Origin: Pseudomonas gingeri
GTDB taxonomy: Bacteria > Pseudomonadota > Gammaproteobacteria > Pseudomonadales > Pseudomonadaceae
Assembly: GCF_013386115.1 (NCBI RefSeq)
Contig: NZ_JACAOR010000014.1
Span: 1-64,000 of the forward strand
Length of the DNA: 64,000 nucleotides
Reading direction: 5' to 3'
Within the stretch, counting starts at the first letter, position 1, and the number at the start of each line of letters is the position of its first letter. A model generated the notes under the pieces. It did not search any database. It was not told where the DNA came from and saw only the letters and a list, made by a program, of their open reading frames with translations. Below are positions 55,436-64,000 of the stretch, one piece after another. The translations under genes and the position numbers were made by a program.

Positions 55436-56865
55436 GCGAGCTGATCCGTACCGGCAACTACATCGATGGCCAATGGTCCAGCGGCGGCCCGGGCTACCCG
55501 GTGCTCAACCCGGCCAATGGCGAACTGATCGCCCAGGTGCAGCGTGCCGGGGCCGAGGAAACCGACCTCGCCATCGCCGCCGCCGAGCGCGCCTTGCCGG
55601 CCTGGCGCAAGCTGACCGCCAAGGAGCGCAGCTTACGCCTCAAGCGCTGGAGCGAGTTGATGCTGGGCAACCAGCGCGAGCTCGCCACGCTGCTCAGCCG
55701 CGAACAGGGCAAGCCGCTGGCCGAAGCCATGGGCGAAGTGGTCTATGCCGCGAGTTTCCTCGAGTGGTTCGGCGAGGAAGCCAAACGCGCCTACGGCGAT
55801 GTGATTCCCAGCCACAAGGCCGACGCGCGGATCATCGTCACCAAGGAAGCCATTGGCGTGGTGGCGGCCATCACGCCGTGGAACTTCCCCCTGGCGATGG
55901 TCACCCGCAAGGTCGGCCCGGCCCTGGCCGCCGGTTGCACGATGATCCTCAAGCCTTCGGAAGAGACGCCGCTGTCGGCCTTCGCCCTGGCGGTACTGGC
56001 CGAGCAGGCGGGGATTCCGGCGGGCGTGTTCAACATCGTTTCCGGCGATGCGGTCGCCATCGGCGGTGCGCTGCAGGCGTCATCGGTGGTGCGCAAGCTG
56101 TCGTTCACCGGTTCGACCCGCACCGGCAAGCTGCTGATGCGCCAGGCCGCCGACACCTTGAAAAAGGTTTCGCTGGAGCTGGGCGGCAACGCCCCCTTCA
56201 TCGTCTTCGACGACGCCGACCTGGACGCCGCGGTAAAGGGCGCGATGGCCTCGAAATTCCGCAACACCGGGCAGACCTGTGTCTGCGTCAACCGCTTCTT
56301 TATCCAGGACGGCGTGTATGACGCCTTCACCGTCAAGCTGGCCGAAGCGGTCAAGGCCATGCGCGTCGGCAGCGCCCTGGACGGCGAGACCGAGCAGGGC
56401 CCGCTGATCAACAACGCCGCGCTGGACAAGGTCGAACAGCATGTCGGCGATGCGTTGGAGAAGGGCGCCAGGCTGCTGTGCGGCGGTCGTCGCCACGCCC
56501 TGGGCGGAACCTTCTTCGAGCCGACCATCCTCACCGAGGCCAGCGACGGCATGCTGATCGCCCGGGAGGAAACCTTCGGCCCGGTGGCCGCGTGCTTCCG
56601 CTTCAAGGACGAGGATGAAGTGCTGCGCCGCGCCAACGACACGCCGTTCGGGCTCTCGGCCTATTTCTACAGCCGCGATATCGGCCGGGTCTGGCGCATG
56701 TCCGAAGGACTGGAAGCCGGGATGGTGGGGATCAACGAAGGGATCATCTCCACCGAAGTCGCGCCGTTTGGCGGCATCAAGGAATCGGGCCTGGGACGTG
56801 AAGGCTCGCGCTACGGCCTGGACGACTACCTGGAGATCAAATACCTGCTGATGGGCGGTCTCTGA
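55432..56865 (+). CDS. NAD(P)-dependent aldehyde dehydrogenase (SSADH-like)
   Basis: A 477-residue aldehyde dehydrogenase. Catalytic Glu in LELGGNAPFIVFDDAD and Cys in RNTGQTCVCVNRFF are intact, with the PWNFPLAMVTRKVGPAL cofactor motif and FGGIKESGLGREGSRYGLDDYLEIKY at the C-terminus. The overall pattern is GabD-like. Translation is coupled to the AKR. It would oxidise the aldehyde produced in this pathway to the acid. Confidence 0.93.
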   Translation: MSELIRTGNYIDGQWSSGGPGYPVLNPANGELIAQVQRAGAEETDLAIAAAERALPAWRKLTAKERSLRLKRWSELMLGNQRELATLLSREQGKPLAEAMGEVVYAASFLEWFGEEAKRAYGDVIPSHKADARIIVTKEAIGVVAAITPWNFPLAMVTRKVGPALAAGCTMILKPSEETPLSAFALAVLAEQAGIPAGVFNIVSGDAVAIGGALQASSVVRKLSFTGSTRTGKLLMRQAADTLKKVSLELGGNAPFIVFDDADLDAAVKGAMASKFRNTGQTCVCVNRFFIQDGVYDAFTVKLAEAVKAMRVGSALDGETEQGPLINNAALDKVEQHVGDALEKGARLLCGGRRHALGGTFFEPTILTEASDGMLIAREETFGPVAACFRFKDEDEVLRRANDTPFGLSAYFYSRDIGRVWRMSEGLEAGMVGINEGIISTEVAPFGGIKESGLGREGSRYGLDDYLEIKYLLMGGL

Positions 56866-56913
56866 CCTTCAGGGCAGGCGAGCCCCGATACGGAAAACAC
56901 AGCACCACTTGTG

Positions 56914-56989
56914 GGAGCCGGCTTGCTGGCGATGGCGGTCGATAAGTTGACGCAAGGCTCACGGGCCTCATCGCCAGCAAGCCGGCTCC
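56914..56989. repeat. Long REP inverted pair (BIME)
   Basis: GGAGCCGGCTTGCTGGCGATG on the left and its exact reverse complement on the right are separated by 34 bases; the 21-base arms could form a large hairpin. It lies between the ALDH operon and a convergent LysR gene and may act as a terminator. Confidence 0.9.
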
Positions 56990-57024
56990 TACCGTTTTGC
57001 CTTCCACCGAGACATAGCCTTGAG

Positions 57025-57900
57025 TCAGGGATTGCTCACCAGGCTCAGCCATTCGGTGAACAGCCGCACCTTGGATAAGCCCTGCTTGTCATTCGCCACA
57101 TCCAGCCAGTAGCCATAAGGTCCGATCACCTCCACAGGGGTGATCGGCAGCAGGCTGCCATTGGCCAGTTCCTTCTCGATCATCTGCCGGTCGATCACCG
57201 CCAGCCCGCCGCCGGCCAGCGCGGTATTGATCACCTGGTCCAGGGTGCTGAATTCCAGCCCCTGCCGCGCATCGACATCGTCACGGCCCATGGCCGCCAG
57301 CCAGTTCTCCCAGACCTTGAGCCGCTTGCCGTCGTGCAGGATATGCAGCAACGCCAAGCGTCGCAGGTCCGGCGCCTGGCCGTCCTCGAATAGCTCCGGA
57401 CTGGCCACCGCGATGTGCCGTTCCATCACCAGCAACTGACTGCGGCAATGGGGCGCGGCCTCGAGGCCGAAACGGATATGGCAGTCGACCTCGGCCTGGC
57501 TGTCGCGGTCGGCCTGGTTGGTCACGCTCAGGCTGATATCCGGATAGCGCTGGCAGAACGCCCGCAAATGCGCGGAGAGCCAGCGCGTGGCCCAGGTCGG
57601 CGGAGCGAGGATGCGCAGGCGCTGGCGCAGGTTCGGCACCCGCACCGCTTCCAGGGCACGTTCGATATGGTCGAAGGCATCCCCCAGGTGTGGCGACAGG
57701 GCGCTGCCCGCTTCGGTCAGCGACAGGCCCCGGGGCCCGCGCACGAACAGCGCCACGCCGAGGTAATCCTCCAGTTGCTTGATCTGGCGGCTGACGGCGC
57801 CCTGGGTCACGTTCAGCGAAGCGGCGGCCTGGCTGAAGCTGCGATGACGGGCGACTTCCTCGAACACGCGCAGCATGTTCAGCGAGGGCAGTTGACGCAT
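57025..57900 (-). CDS. LysR family regulator (GcvA-like)
   Basis: A 291-residue LysR-type regulator with the GcvA-like start RQLPSLNMLRVFEEVARHRSF and HTH LNVTQGAVSRQIKQLEDYLG. The effector domain runs LRILAPPTWATRWLSAHLRAF to the end. The ATG at 57900 has GGAG 10 bases upstream; an ATG 9 bp before it has no spacing for a ribosome site. It lies next to the porin on the same strand and convergent with the Fae operon; it may regulate one or both of them. Confidence 0.9.
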   Translation of the reverse strand: MRQLPSLNMLRVFEEVARHRSFSQAAASLNVTQGAVSRQIKQLEDYLGVALFVRGPRGLSLTEAGSALSPHLGDAFDHIERALEAVRVPNLRQRLRILAPPTWATRWLSAHLRAFCQRYPDISLSVTNQADRDSQAEVDCHIRFGLEAAPHCRSQLLVMERHIAVASPELFEDGQAPDLRRLALLHILHDGKRLKVWENWLAAMGRDDVDARQGLEFSTLDQVINTALAGGGLAVIDRQMIEKELANGSLLPITPVEVIGPYGYWLDVANDKQGLSKVRLFTEWLSLVSNP

Positions 57901-58154
57901 GAAAGTCATACTCCGGACCGACCCTCGTGCGCCTGTCTGGAACAGGTCTGGAGTCGGCTTATTGTTGTTTTCGTGAAGCGGTTTTTCTGTAGGGGATATC
58001 TGACTATCAGCGGCGAGCCGATGCAAGCGCCGCATGAGCGCGAGGGCGAAATAATCGCCGGGGGAGGGAGAAAAAAACGTGGGCCGGCGGACCAGGCCGA
58101 ACCCACGCAAAGACGCGCAACGAACGGGAACACGTGCAGCTCAGTAGCCATCCC

Positions 58155-58230
58155 CTGTAGGCAGGCTTGCCCGCCAGGAGGTCCTGGAAGCCGCCAGAAG
58201 CTTCGGGGGCAAGCCCCCTCCCACAGGTGA
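58155..58230. repeat. Degenerate REP elements after porin gene
   Basis: GGCAGGCTTGCCCGCC at the left and GGGGGCAAGCCCCCTCCCACAGG at the right are REP-type palindromic cores between the porin and the LysR gene. Confidence 0.65.
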
Positions 58231-58235
58231 CGGCG

Positions 58236-59417
58236 TCAGAAGTAGTAGCCGATGTTCATGTACAGCTGGTTTTCCAGCTGGTTGCTGCCGCCGGCACCCA
58301 GGCTCTGGGTGTAGCTGCTGCCGCCGATGTACGGGTCGTTCTTGCCGATCAGCCATTCGGTGGCGATCCACAGTTTGCTCACCGAGAACGAAGTACCGAG
58401 GATCAGCCGCTGTGACGTCTTGAAGTCCTCGTTGGATTTGTCGAAGGCGCTGTAGTTGGCGTACAGCTTGATGCCGCTGATCTGGTCGAACAGGTACTTG
58501 CCATCGACGTCGTAGCTCAGGTCGGCGACGTAGAGGTTGCCGCGACTGGCGACGTTGAACGTGCCGTCGTAGCCGCCGAAGGTCACCACCTCGTTGGTGC
58601 CGGGATTGCGTGGCGACATCTGCTGGCGGGCGGCCTGCAGTTGCACGCCCCACGGCCCGTTCTTGCCGATGTAGTGCACGGCCACGGCATTGCGCCGGCC
58701 ATCTTCGTTGGTGTCGCGGTTTTCCAGGGTCGAGGTCAGGCCGGAGAGGCCCACTTCGGATTTCCAGTCACCCAGTTGCAGTGACTTGGCCACCCGCAGC
58801 ACGACGGTATTGTGCTCCTGGTTGTCGCTGCCATCGGCGACATAACCGTCGGCCTTGGAGACCACGGTGGAGTAGGTTTCGCCGTTGCTGGTACCGCGCC
58901 CCTGCAGCGCCGGGCGCAGGTAATAGCCGGCCTGGATGTTCCAGTCACCGTATTGCTGGATGTACTTGGCGCCCACCTGCTCGACGTCCTCCAGGCCGAC
59001 CACGTTGCCCAGGGTCTCGTAGAAGGTGCTGCCGAAGTAGGGTTGCAGACCGAACGGCACCTGGTTCAGGCCGACCTGGACCTGCTGGTCCGGGTTGAAC
59101 TTGTAGCCGACCCAGGCCGTTTCGGCGAACTGCACCGCACCGATCCGATCGGTGTACTTGTAGGGGTAGTACTTGCCGTAGAAACGGTACTTCGCCGCGG
59201 CGATCCAGGTATCGGAGTTGTACTTGGCGGTGAGGAACGCCGTGTCGAAGTTGAAGGTCTGGATATCGCGATCCGGGTCGTAGTCCCAGCGGGCGCGGAT
59301 CGCGCCGCCGAGGTCCAGGTTGTCGGTGACCTGCACCGCGAACGCCGGGGCGGCGAGGGTGCCCAACAGCGGTATCAGGGTGAGCGAGCGCAAGGCCCGT
59401 TTCGAAGTGATGTGCAT
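58236..59417 (-). CDS. Outer-membrane porin-like protein
   Basis: A 393-residue outer-membrane beta-barrel candidate. A signal peptide (about residues 1-27, ending APAFA-V) is followed by VTDNLDLGGAIRARWDYDPD, alternating aromatic strands throughout, and a C-terminal strand ending in Phe (MNIGYYF), the hallmark for BAM recognition. It resembles OprD/OprP-like or DcaP-like porins but I cannot choose between them. GGAGC precedes the start. It follows the ABC transporter genes on the same strand by 103 bp, so it likely provides outer-membrane entry for the same substrate. Confidence 0.85.
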   Translation of the reverse strand: MHITSKRALRSLTLIPLLGTLAAPAFAVQVTDNLDLGGAIRARWDYDPDRDIQTFNFDTAFLTAKYNSDTWIAAAKYRFYGKYYPYKYTDRIGAVQFAETAWVGYKFNPDQQVQVGLNQVPFGLQPYFGSTFYETLGNVVGLEDVEQVGAKYIQQYGDWNIQAGYYLRPALQGRGTSNGETYSTVVSKADGYVADGSDNQEHNTVVLRVAKSLQLGDWKSEVGLSGLTSTLENRDTNEDGRRNAVAVHYIGKNGPWGVQLQAARQQMSPRNPGTNEVVTFGGYDGTFNVASRGNLYVADLSYDVDGKYLFDQISGIKLYANYSAFDKSNEDFKTSQRLILGTSFSVSKLWIATEWLIGKNDPYIGGSSYTQSLGAGGSNQLENQLYMNIGYYF

Positions 59418-59520
59418 GTTTGCTCCGTGGATCTAGGTTTTTTTGGTTTATCGTTGGCAACAGCCATCCCGGCCGCGGCGAGGACCGCGGTCTGGATGAA
59501 AGGGGTGGAAAGCCTTTTTC

Positions 59521-61161
<1,641 letters not shown>

Positions 61162-61163
61162 GC

Positions 61164-62000
61164 TCAACTCCTTGTGCCTTTCTGGGCGTGTTCGTCCAGG
61201 CCGTCCGCCAGCAGGCTCAGGCCCAGCATCAGGGTGGAGATGGCAATGCACGGGAAGATCACCAGGTGGGGGAACGCGATGGCCATGCTGCGGCCTTCGT
61301 TGATCATGCCGCCCCAGTCCGGAGTCGGCGGCGGCAGGCCGAGGCCGAGGAAACCGAGGGCGCCGATCATGATCGCGGTGTAGCCGATGCGCAGGCAGAA
61401 ATCGACGATCAGCGGGCCGCCGCAGTTGGGCAGGATCTCCACGGTCATGATCCGCAGCGCGCCTTCGCCCTGGGTGATGGCGCTGAGCACGTAGTCCCGC
61501 GAGCGCAGGTCGATGGTCAGGGCGCGCATGATCCGGAAGATCGCCGGGGCGCTGGTGAAGGTCACCGCGATAAGGATGTTCAGCGCCGAGGCGCCGAGGG
61601 CGATGATGATCACGATGTACAGCACCAGCACCGGGAACGACAGCACGGTGTCGGCGACATAGGACAGCACCGCGTCGACCCAGCCGTTGAAGTAGCCGGC
61701 GCACAGGCCCATGGCGATACCGACGGCGAACGCGGTGAGCGTCGCCAGGGTCGACCACAGCAGCACCGTGCGGGTGCCCCAGATCAGCCGCGAGAGGATA
61801 TCCCGACCCAGCACATCGGTGCCGAGCAGGAAGGTCTGGCCGCCGGTGTCGTCGCTGAACGGCGTCAGCAGCGGGGTAAAGCTCTCCAGCGGATCATGGG
61901 GCGCCAGCCAGGGCGCGAAGATCGCCAGCAGCACCCAGCCGCCGACCAGGAACAGGCCGAGGGCCGCGAGCGGGCTCTTGAAAGCATTCAACAGGTTCAT
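61164..62000 (-). CDS. ABC transporter permease (DppC-like)
   Basis: A 278-residue inner-membrane permease with six predicted helices and the DppC N-terminal HDPLESFTPLLTPF-type loop after the first helix, LLGTDVLGRDILSRLIWGTR as the characteristic motif, and FPVLVLYIVIIIALG in the core. Its start overlaps the preceding permease stop by 4 bp. Confidence 0.94.
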   Translation of the reverse strand: MNLLNAFKSPLAALGLFLVGGWVLLAIFAPWLAPHDPLESFTPLLTPFSDDTGGQTFLLGTDVLGRDILSRLIWGTRTVLLWSTLATLTAFAVGIAMGLCAGYFNGWVDAVLSYVADTVLSFPVLVLYIVIIIALGASALNILIAVTFTSAPAIFRIMRALTIDLRSRDYVLSAITQGEGALRIMTVEILPNCGGPLIVDFCLRIGYTAIMIGALGFLGLGLPPPTPDWGGMINEGRSMAIAFPHLVIFPCIAISTLMLGLSLLADGLDEHAQKGTRS

Positions 62001-62950
62001 TGGGCACTCCCGCCAAGGCTGCGCAAGGTGATGCGCGGGTTGAGCCAGGTGTAGGCCAGGTCCGAGAAGATCTTGGTCGCGCCGACCACCAGCGCGCTGA
62101 TCATCGCGCAGGCTTCGATCAGGTAGACGTCGTGGTTCAGCGACGCGGTGTAGAGCAGCGAGCCGAAGCCCTTGTAGGCGAAGAACACCTCGACCACGAT
62201 GACGTTCGACAGCAGCCACGGGATGTACAGCATGATCACCGTGATGGGCGCGATCAGCACATTGCGCAGGGCATGGCGCAGGACGATGCGCCGGGTCGAC
62301 GCGCCCTTGAGCCGGGCGGTGCGGATATACGGCGCCTGCATCACCTCGACCATCGAGGCGCGGGTGATCCGCGCCAGGTAGCCGACCCCGAACAGGCACA
62401 GCACCATCAGCGGCATCGCCAGTTGCAGGGCGCTGAAGCCATCTTCCATGCTGCTCACGCCCGGCAGCCAGTTGAGCCAGAACACAAAGATCGCCGAGAC
62501 GAACACCGCGCTGGCGAAGTCCGGGATCGAGGTGGTGACGATCGACAGGAACGACACCAGCCGGTCCATCGCCGAACCCTGGCGAATCCCCGCCAGCACG
62601 CCGAGCGTCAACGCCACCGGGACCATGATCAGCAGCGCCAGTCCGGCGAGCATCAGGGTCTGGCCGAGGTTGGGCAGCAACAGGTCGACCACGGGCGCGT
62701 GAAAGTGCACCGAGGTGCCCCAGTGACCGGTGACGAAGTCCTTCAGCCAGACCAGGTAGCGCCACAGGAACGGCTGGTCATAACCATGTTCGGTGAGCCA
62801 GGCGGCTCGTTGGTCGGCGGCGGAGTAGGGGCCGAGGACGTTGATGGCGACGTCCTCGATATTCAGCTCCAGCGCGAAAAAGACAATCAGTGACACCGAC
62901 AGCAGGGTTGCTGCCAGGGCCAGTAGCTTGCGCCACAGGAAATCAGCCAT
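61997..62950 (-). CDS. ABC transporter permease (DppB-like)
   Basis: A 317-residue permease with the DppB-type N-terminus and motifs RARLTRASMVEVMQAPYIRTARLKG-like (LARITRASMVEVMQAPYIRTARL) and LRNVLIAPITVIMLYIPWLLS. It precedes the DppC-like gene by a 4-bp overlap. GGAG precedes the ATG. It is 74 bp after the binding-protein gene. Confidence 0.94.
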   Translation of the reverse strand: MADFLWRKLLALAATLLSVSLIVFFALELNIEDVAINVLGPYSAADQRAAWLTEHGYDQPFLWRYLVWLKDFVTGHWGTSVHFHAPVVDLLLPNLGQTLMLAGLALLIMVPVALTLGVLAGIRQGSAMDRLVSFLSIVTTSIPDFASAVFVSAIFVFWLNWLPGVSSMEDGFSALQLAMPLMVLCLFGVGYLARITRASMVEVMQAPYIRTARLKGASTRRIVLRHALRNVLIAPITVIMLYIPWLLSNVIVVEVFFAYKGFGSLLYTASLNHDVYLIEACAMISALVVGATKIFSDLAYTWLNPRITLRSLGGSAQ

Positions 62951-63024
62951 GTTTGCATGCTCCGGCTAATGAAGTGAGCGGCTCGCCGCACCGCGGTGGG
63001 CGAGCTCATTGTTCAAAGGTCGGA

Positions 63025-64000
63025 TCAGGCGCTGAGCCAGGTCTCGTTCATCGGATAGAAGTCCGACGGATGCACCAGGAAGCCCTGGACCTTCTGCGAG
63101 GTCGCGGTGAACTTGTCGGCCCAGAACGGCTGGACGATGACGCAGGCGTCCTGGAGGATCTGCTCCACGCTCTGCATCGCCACCGCCCGCTGTTTCGGAT
63201 CGACGATGCCCATGGCCTGGTCCAGCGCCGCGTCGAAGGCCGGGTCGGCGTAATGGCTTTCGTTCCACGCCGCGCCGCTGCGGTACGCCAGTTCGAGGGA
63301 CATCACGCCCAGTGGGCGGTGGGCCCAGTAGGTGAGGCTGAAGGCGGCCTTGTCCCAGATCGGCCAGTACTGGGTGGCGGGAATCACCTTGAGGTTGATG
63401 CGGATGCCGGCTTCCAGGCAGTTCTGCTGGAGGATCTGCGCGGTGTCCTGCTCGTAGCGGCCCTGGGTGTTGCCGACGATCAGGTCGATGTCGATGCCGT
63501 TGGGGTGCCCGGCCTCGGCCAGCAACGCCTTGGCCTTGGCCACGTCACGGGCGCGCTTGGGCAGCGGGAAGTATTCCGGGTGGGACGGGGCGACGTGATG
63601 GTCCTCGCCCAGGGTGCCCATGCCGCGATAAGCGATCTTGAGCATCTGCGCATTGTCGGCGCAGAGGGCCACGGCCTTGCGGATGCGCAGGTCGTCGAAC
63701 GGCTTCTGGTCCACGGCCATGCGCATCACCACGGTCTGCGCCGACTTGCAGGTGAGCAGCCGGGCATTCGGCAGGCGCTTGGCCAGGTCCAGTTCGGCGA
63801 CGGTGACGCGGTACAGGACGTCGACCTGGCCGGCCTGGAGGGCGGCGAGCTGGGTCGAGACATCGGTGCCCATGTCGATATAGCGCAGCTCGTCGAGGTA
63901 GGCCGGCTTGCCCCAGTAGTCGGTGCGCCTGGCAAAGGTCGCCTGCTTGTTCACGGCGAACGAGGCGAGCTTGAACGGACCGGTGCCCAGCGGGTTCTTC
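63025..64000 (-). CDS. ABC transporter binding protein (SBP_bac_5), partial
   Basis: The C-terminal part of a solute-binding protein of the peptide/opine/nickel (SBP_bac_5) family; the N-terminus lies beyond the window, so about 325 residues are visible. Signature features are NPLGTGPFKLASFA at the start of the visible part, DYWGKPAYLDELRYI, LQAGQVDVLY, AVALCADNAQML and IDLIVGNTQGRYEQDTAQILQQ, and the closing DFYPMNETWLSA. A GTG within the frame is not the true start. It heads the DppBC-DppDF-porin operon and determines its substrate, which cannot be predicted from this portion. Confidence 0.92.
   Translation of the reverse strand, partial: KNPLGTGPFKLASFAVNKQATFARRTDYWGKPAYLDELRYIDMGTDVSTQLAALQAGQVDVLYRVTVAELDLAKRLPNARLLTCKSAQTVVMRMAVDQKPFDDLRIRKAVALCADNAQMLKIAYRGMGTLGEDHHVAPSHPEYFPLPKRARDVAKAKALLAEAGHPNGIDIDLIVGNTQGRYEQDTAQILQQNCLEAGIRINLKVIPATQYWPIWDKAAFSLTYWAHRPLGVMSLELAYRSGAAWNESHYADPAFDAALDQAMGIVDPKQRAVAMQSVEQILQDACVIVQPFWADKFTATSQKVQGFLVHPSDFYPMNETWLSA

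Noticed and set aside
53872..56865. Complete methanopterin-dependent formaldehyde oxidation cluster
   Set aside because: Only the Fae homologue is present; no mtd, mch, fhc or cofactor synthesis genes are seen in the window.

Overview
The window reads as chromosomal DNA from a fluorescent-group Pseudomonas or a close relative. The evidence is high GC with strong G/C third positions, intergenic REP palindromes built around GGAGCCGGCTTGC, many LysR/AraC/GntR/TetR regulators, OYE, PuuB-like, NhaR, YceH and LOG genes of pseudomonad type, and two tRNA-Val(GAC) genes. There is no prophage, complete insertion sequence, rRNA operon or CRISPR array. Species assignment is an inference from gene content; no database search was possible.

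Layout. (1) 1-6310: a LysE-family exporter flanked by a remnant of a second LysE gene and by GGGGACAGATTTATTT repeats, an AraC/GyrI regulator, then metR. metR is divergent from an operon for folate-independent methionine synthesis (mesX-mesD-flavin reductase), with a decayed queH fragment in between. (2) 6340-9795: gene debris, then a same-strand set of peroxiredoxin, old yellow enzyme and an exported crotonase-like protein. (3) 9822-14727: efflux and regulator pairs (MFS/LysR, LysE/AraC), a GNAT and a small lipoprotein. (4) 14839-31361: housekeeping and envelope genes: a large membrane/propeller-like protein, a diguanylate cyclase with a GAF-like domain, PbpG, an aldehyde dehydrogenase with a divergent AraC regulator, small proteins, a shikimate dehydrogenase-like protein, YceH, NhaR, TerC, a C39-peptidase-like lipoprotein that has lost its catalytic residues, and a PuuB-type oxidase. 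(5) 31505-33833: duplicated tRNA-Val genes, then an AT-richer PixA/AidA gene and an SPFH protein.

(6) 34240-39647: an XRE-cupin regulator, a complete polar amino acid ABC transporter, an AsnC regulator and a ureohydrolase whose first metal motif is GGDDS rather than GGDHS. Together they look like an uptake-and-hydrolysis route for a guanidino or amidino compound. (7) 39737-45687: topB, two LysR genes, a YcaC-like hydrolase, a membrane-anchored monooxygenase-fold protein and a glycine-zipper protein. A gene-free stretch of nearly 900 bp follows, holding two strong terminators that may end small RNAs. (8) 46528-50109: a GntR regulator with its palindrome, a small upstream ORF, a polyamine-type binding protein and a cytoplasmic gamma-glutamyltransferase-like enzyme. 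(9) 50124-53763: hybrid histidine kinase, then a TetR/LOG divergent pair sharing a perfect operator.

(10) 53872-64000: a formaldehyde-activating-enzyme (Fae) homologue in a tight operon with an aldo/keto reductase and an aldehyde dehydrogenase. Next to it, on the other strand, are a LysR gene, a porin and a dipeptide/nickel-type ABC transporter that runs off the window. This last region and the ureohydrolase operon are the best candidates for uncharacterised pathways. The Fae homologue is striking because no methanopterin-pathway gene is visible in the window.
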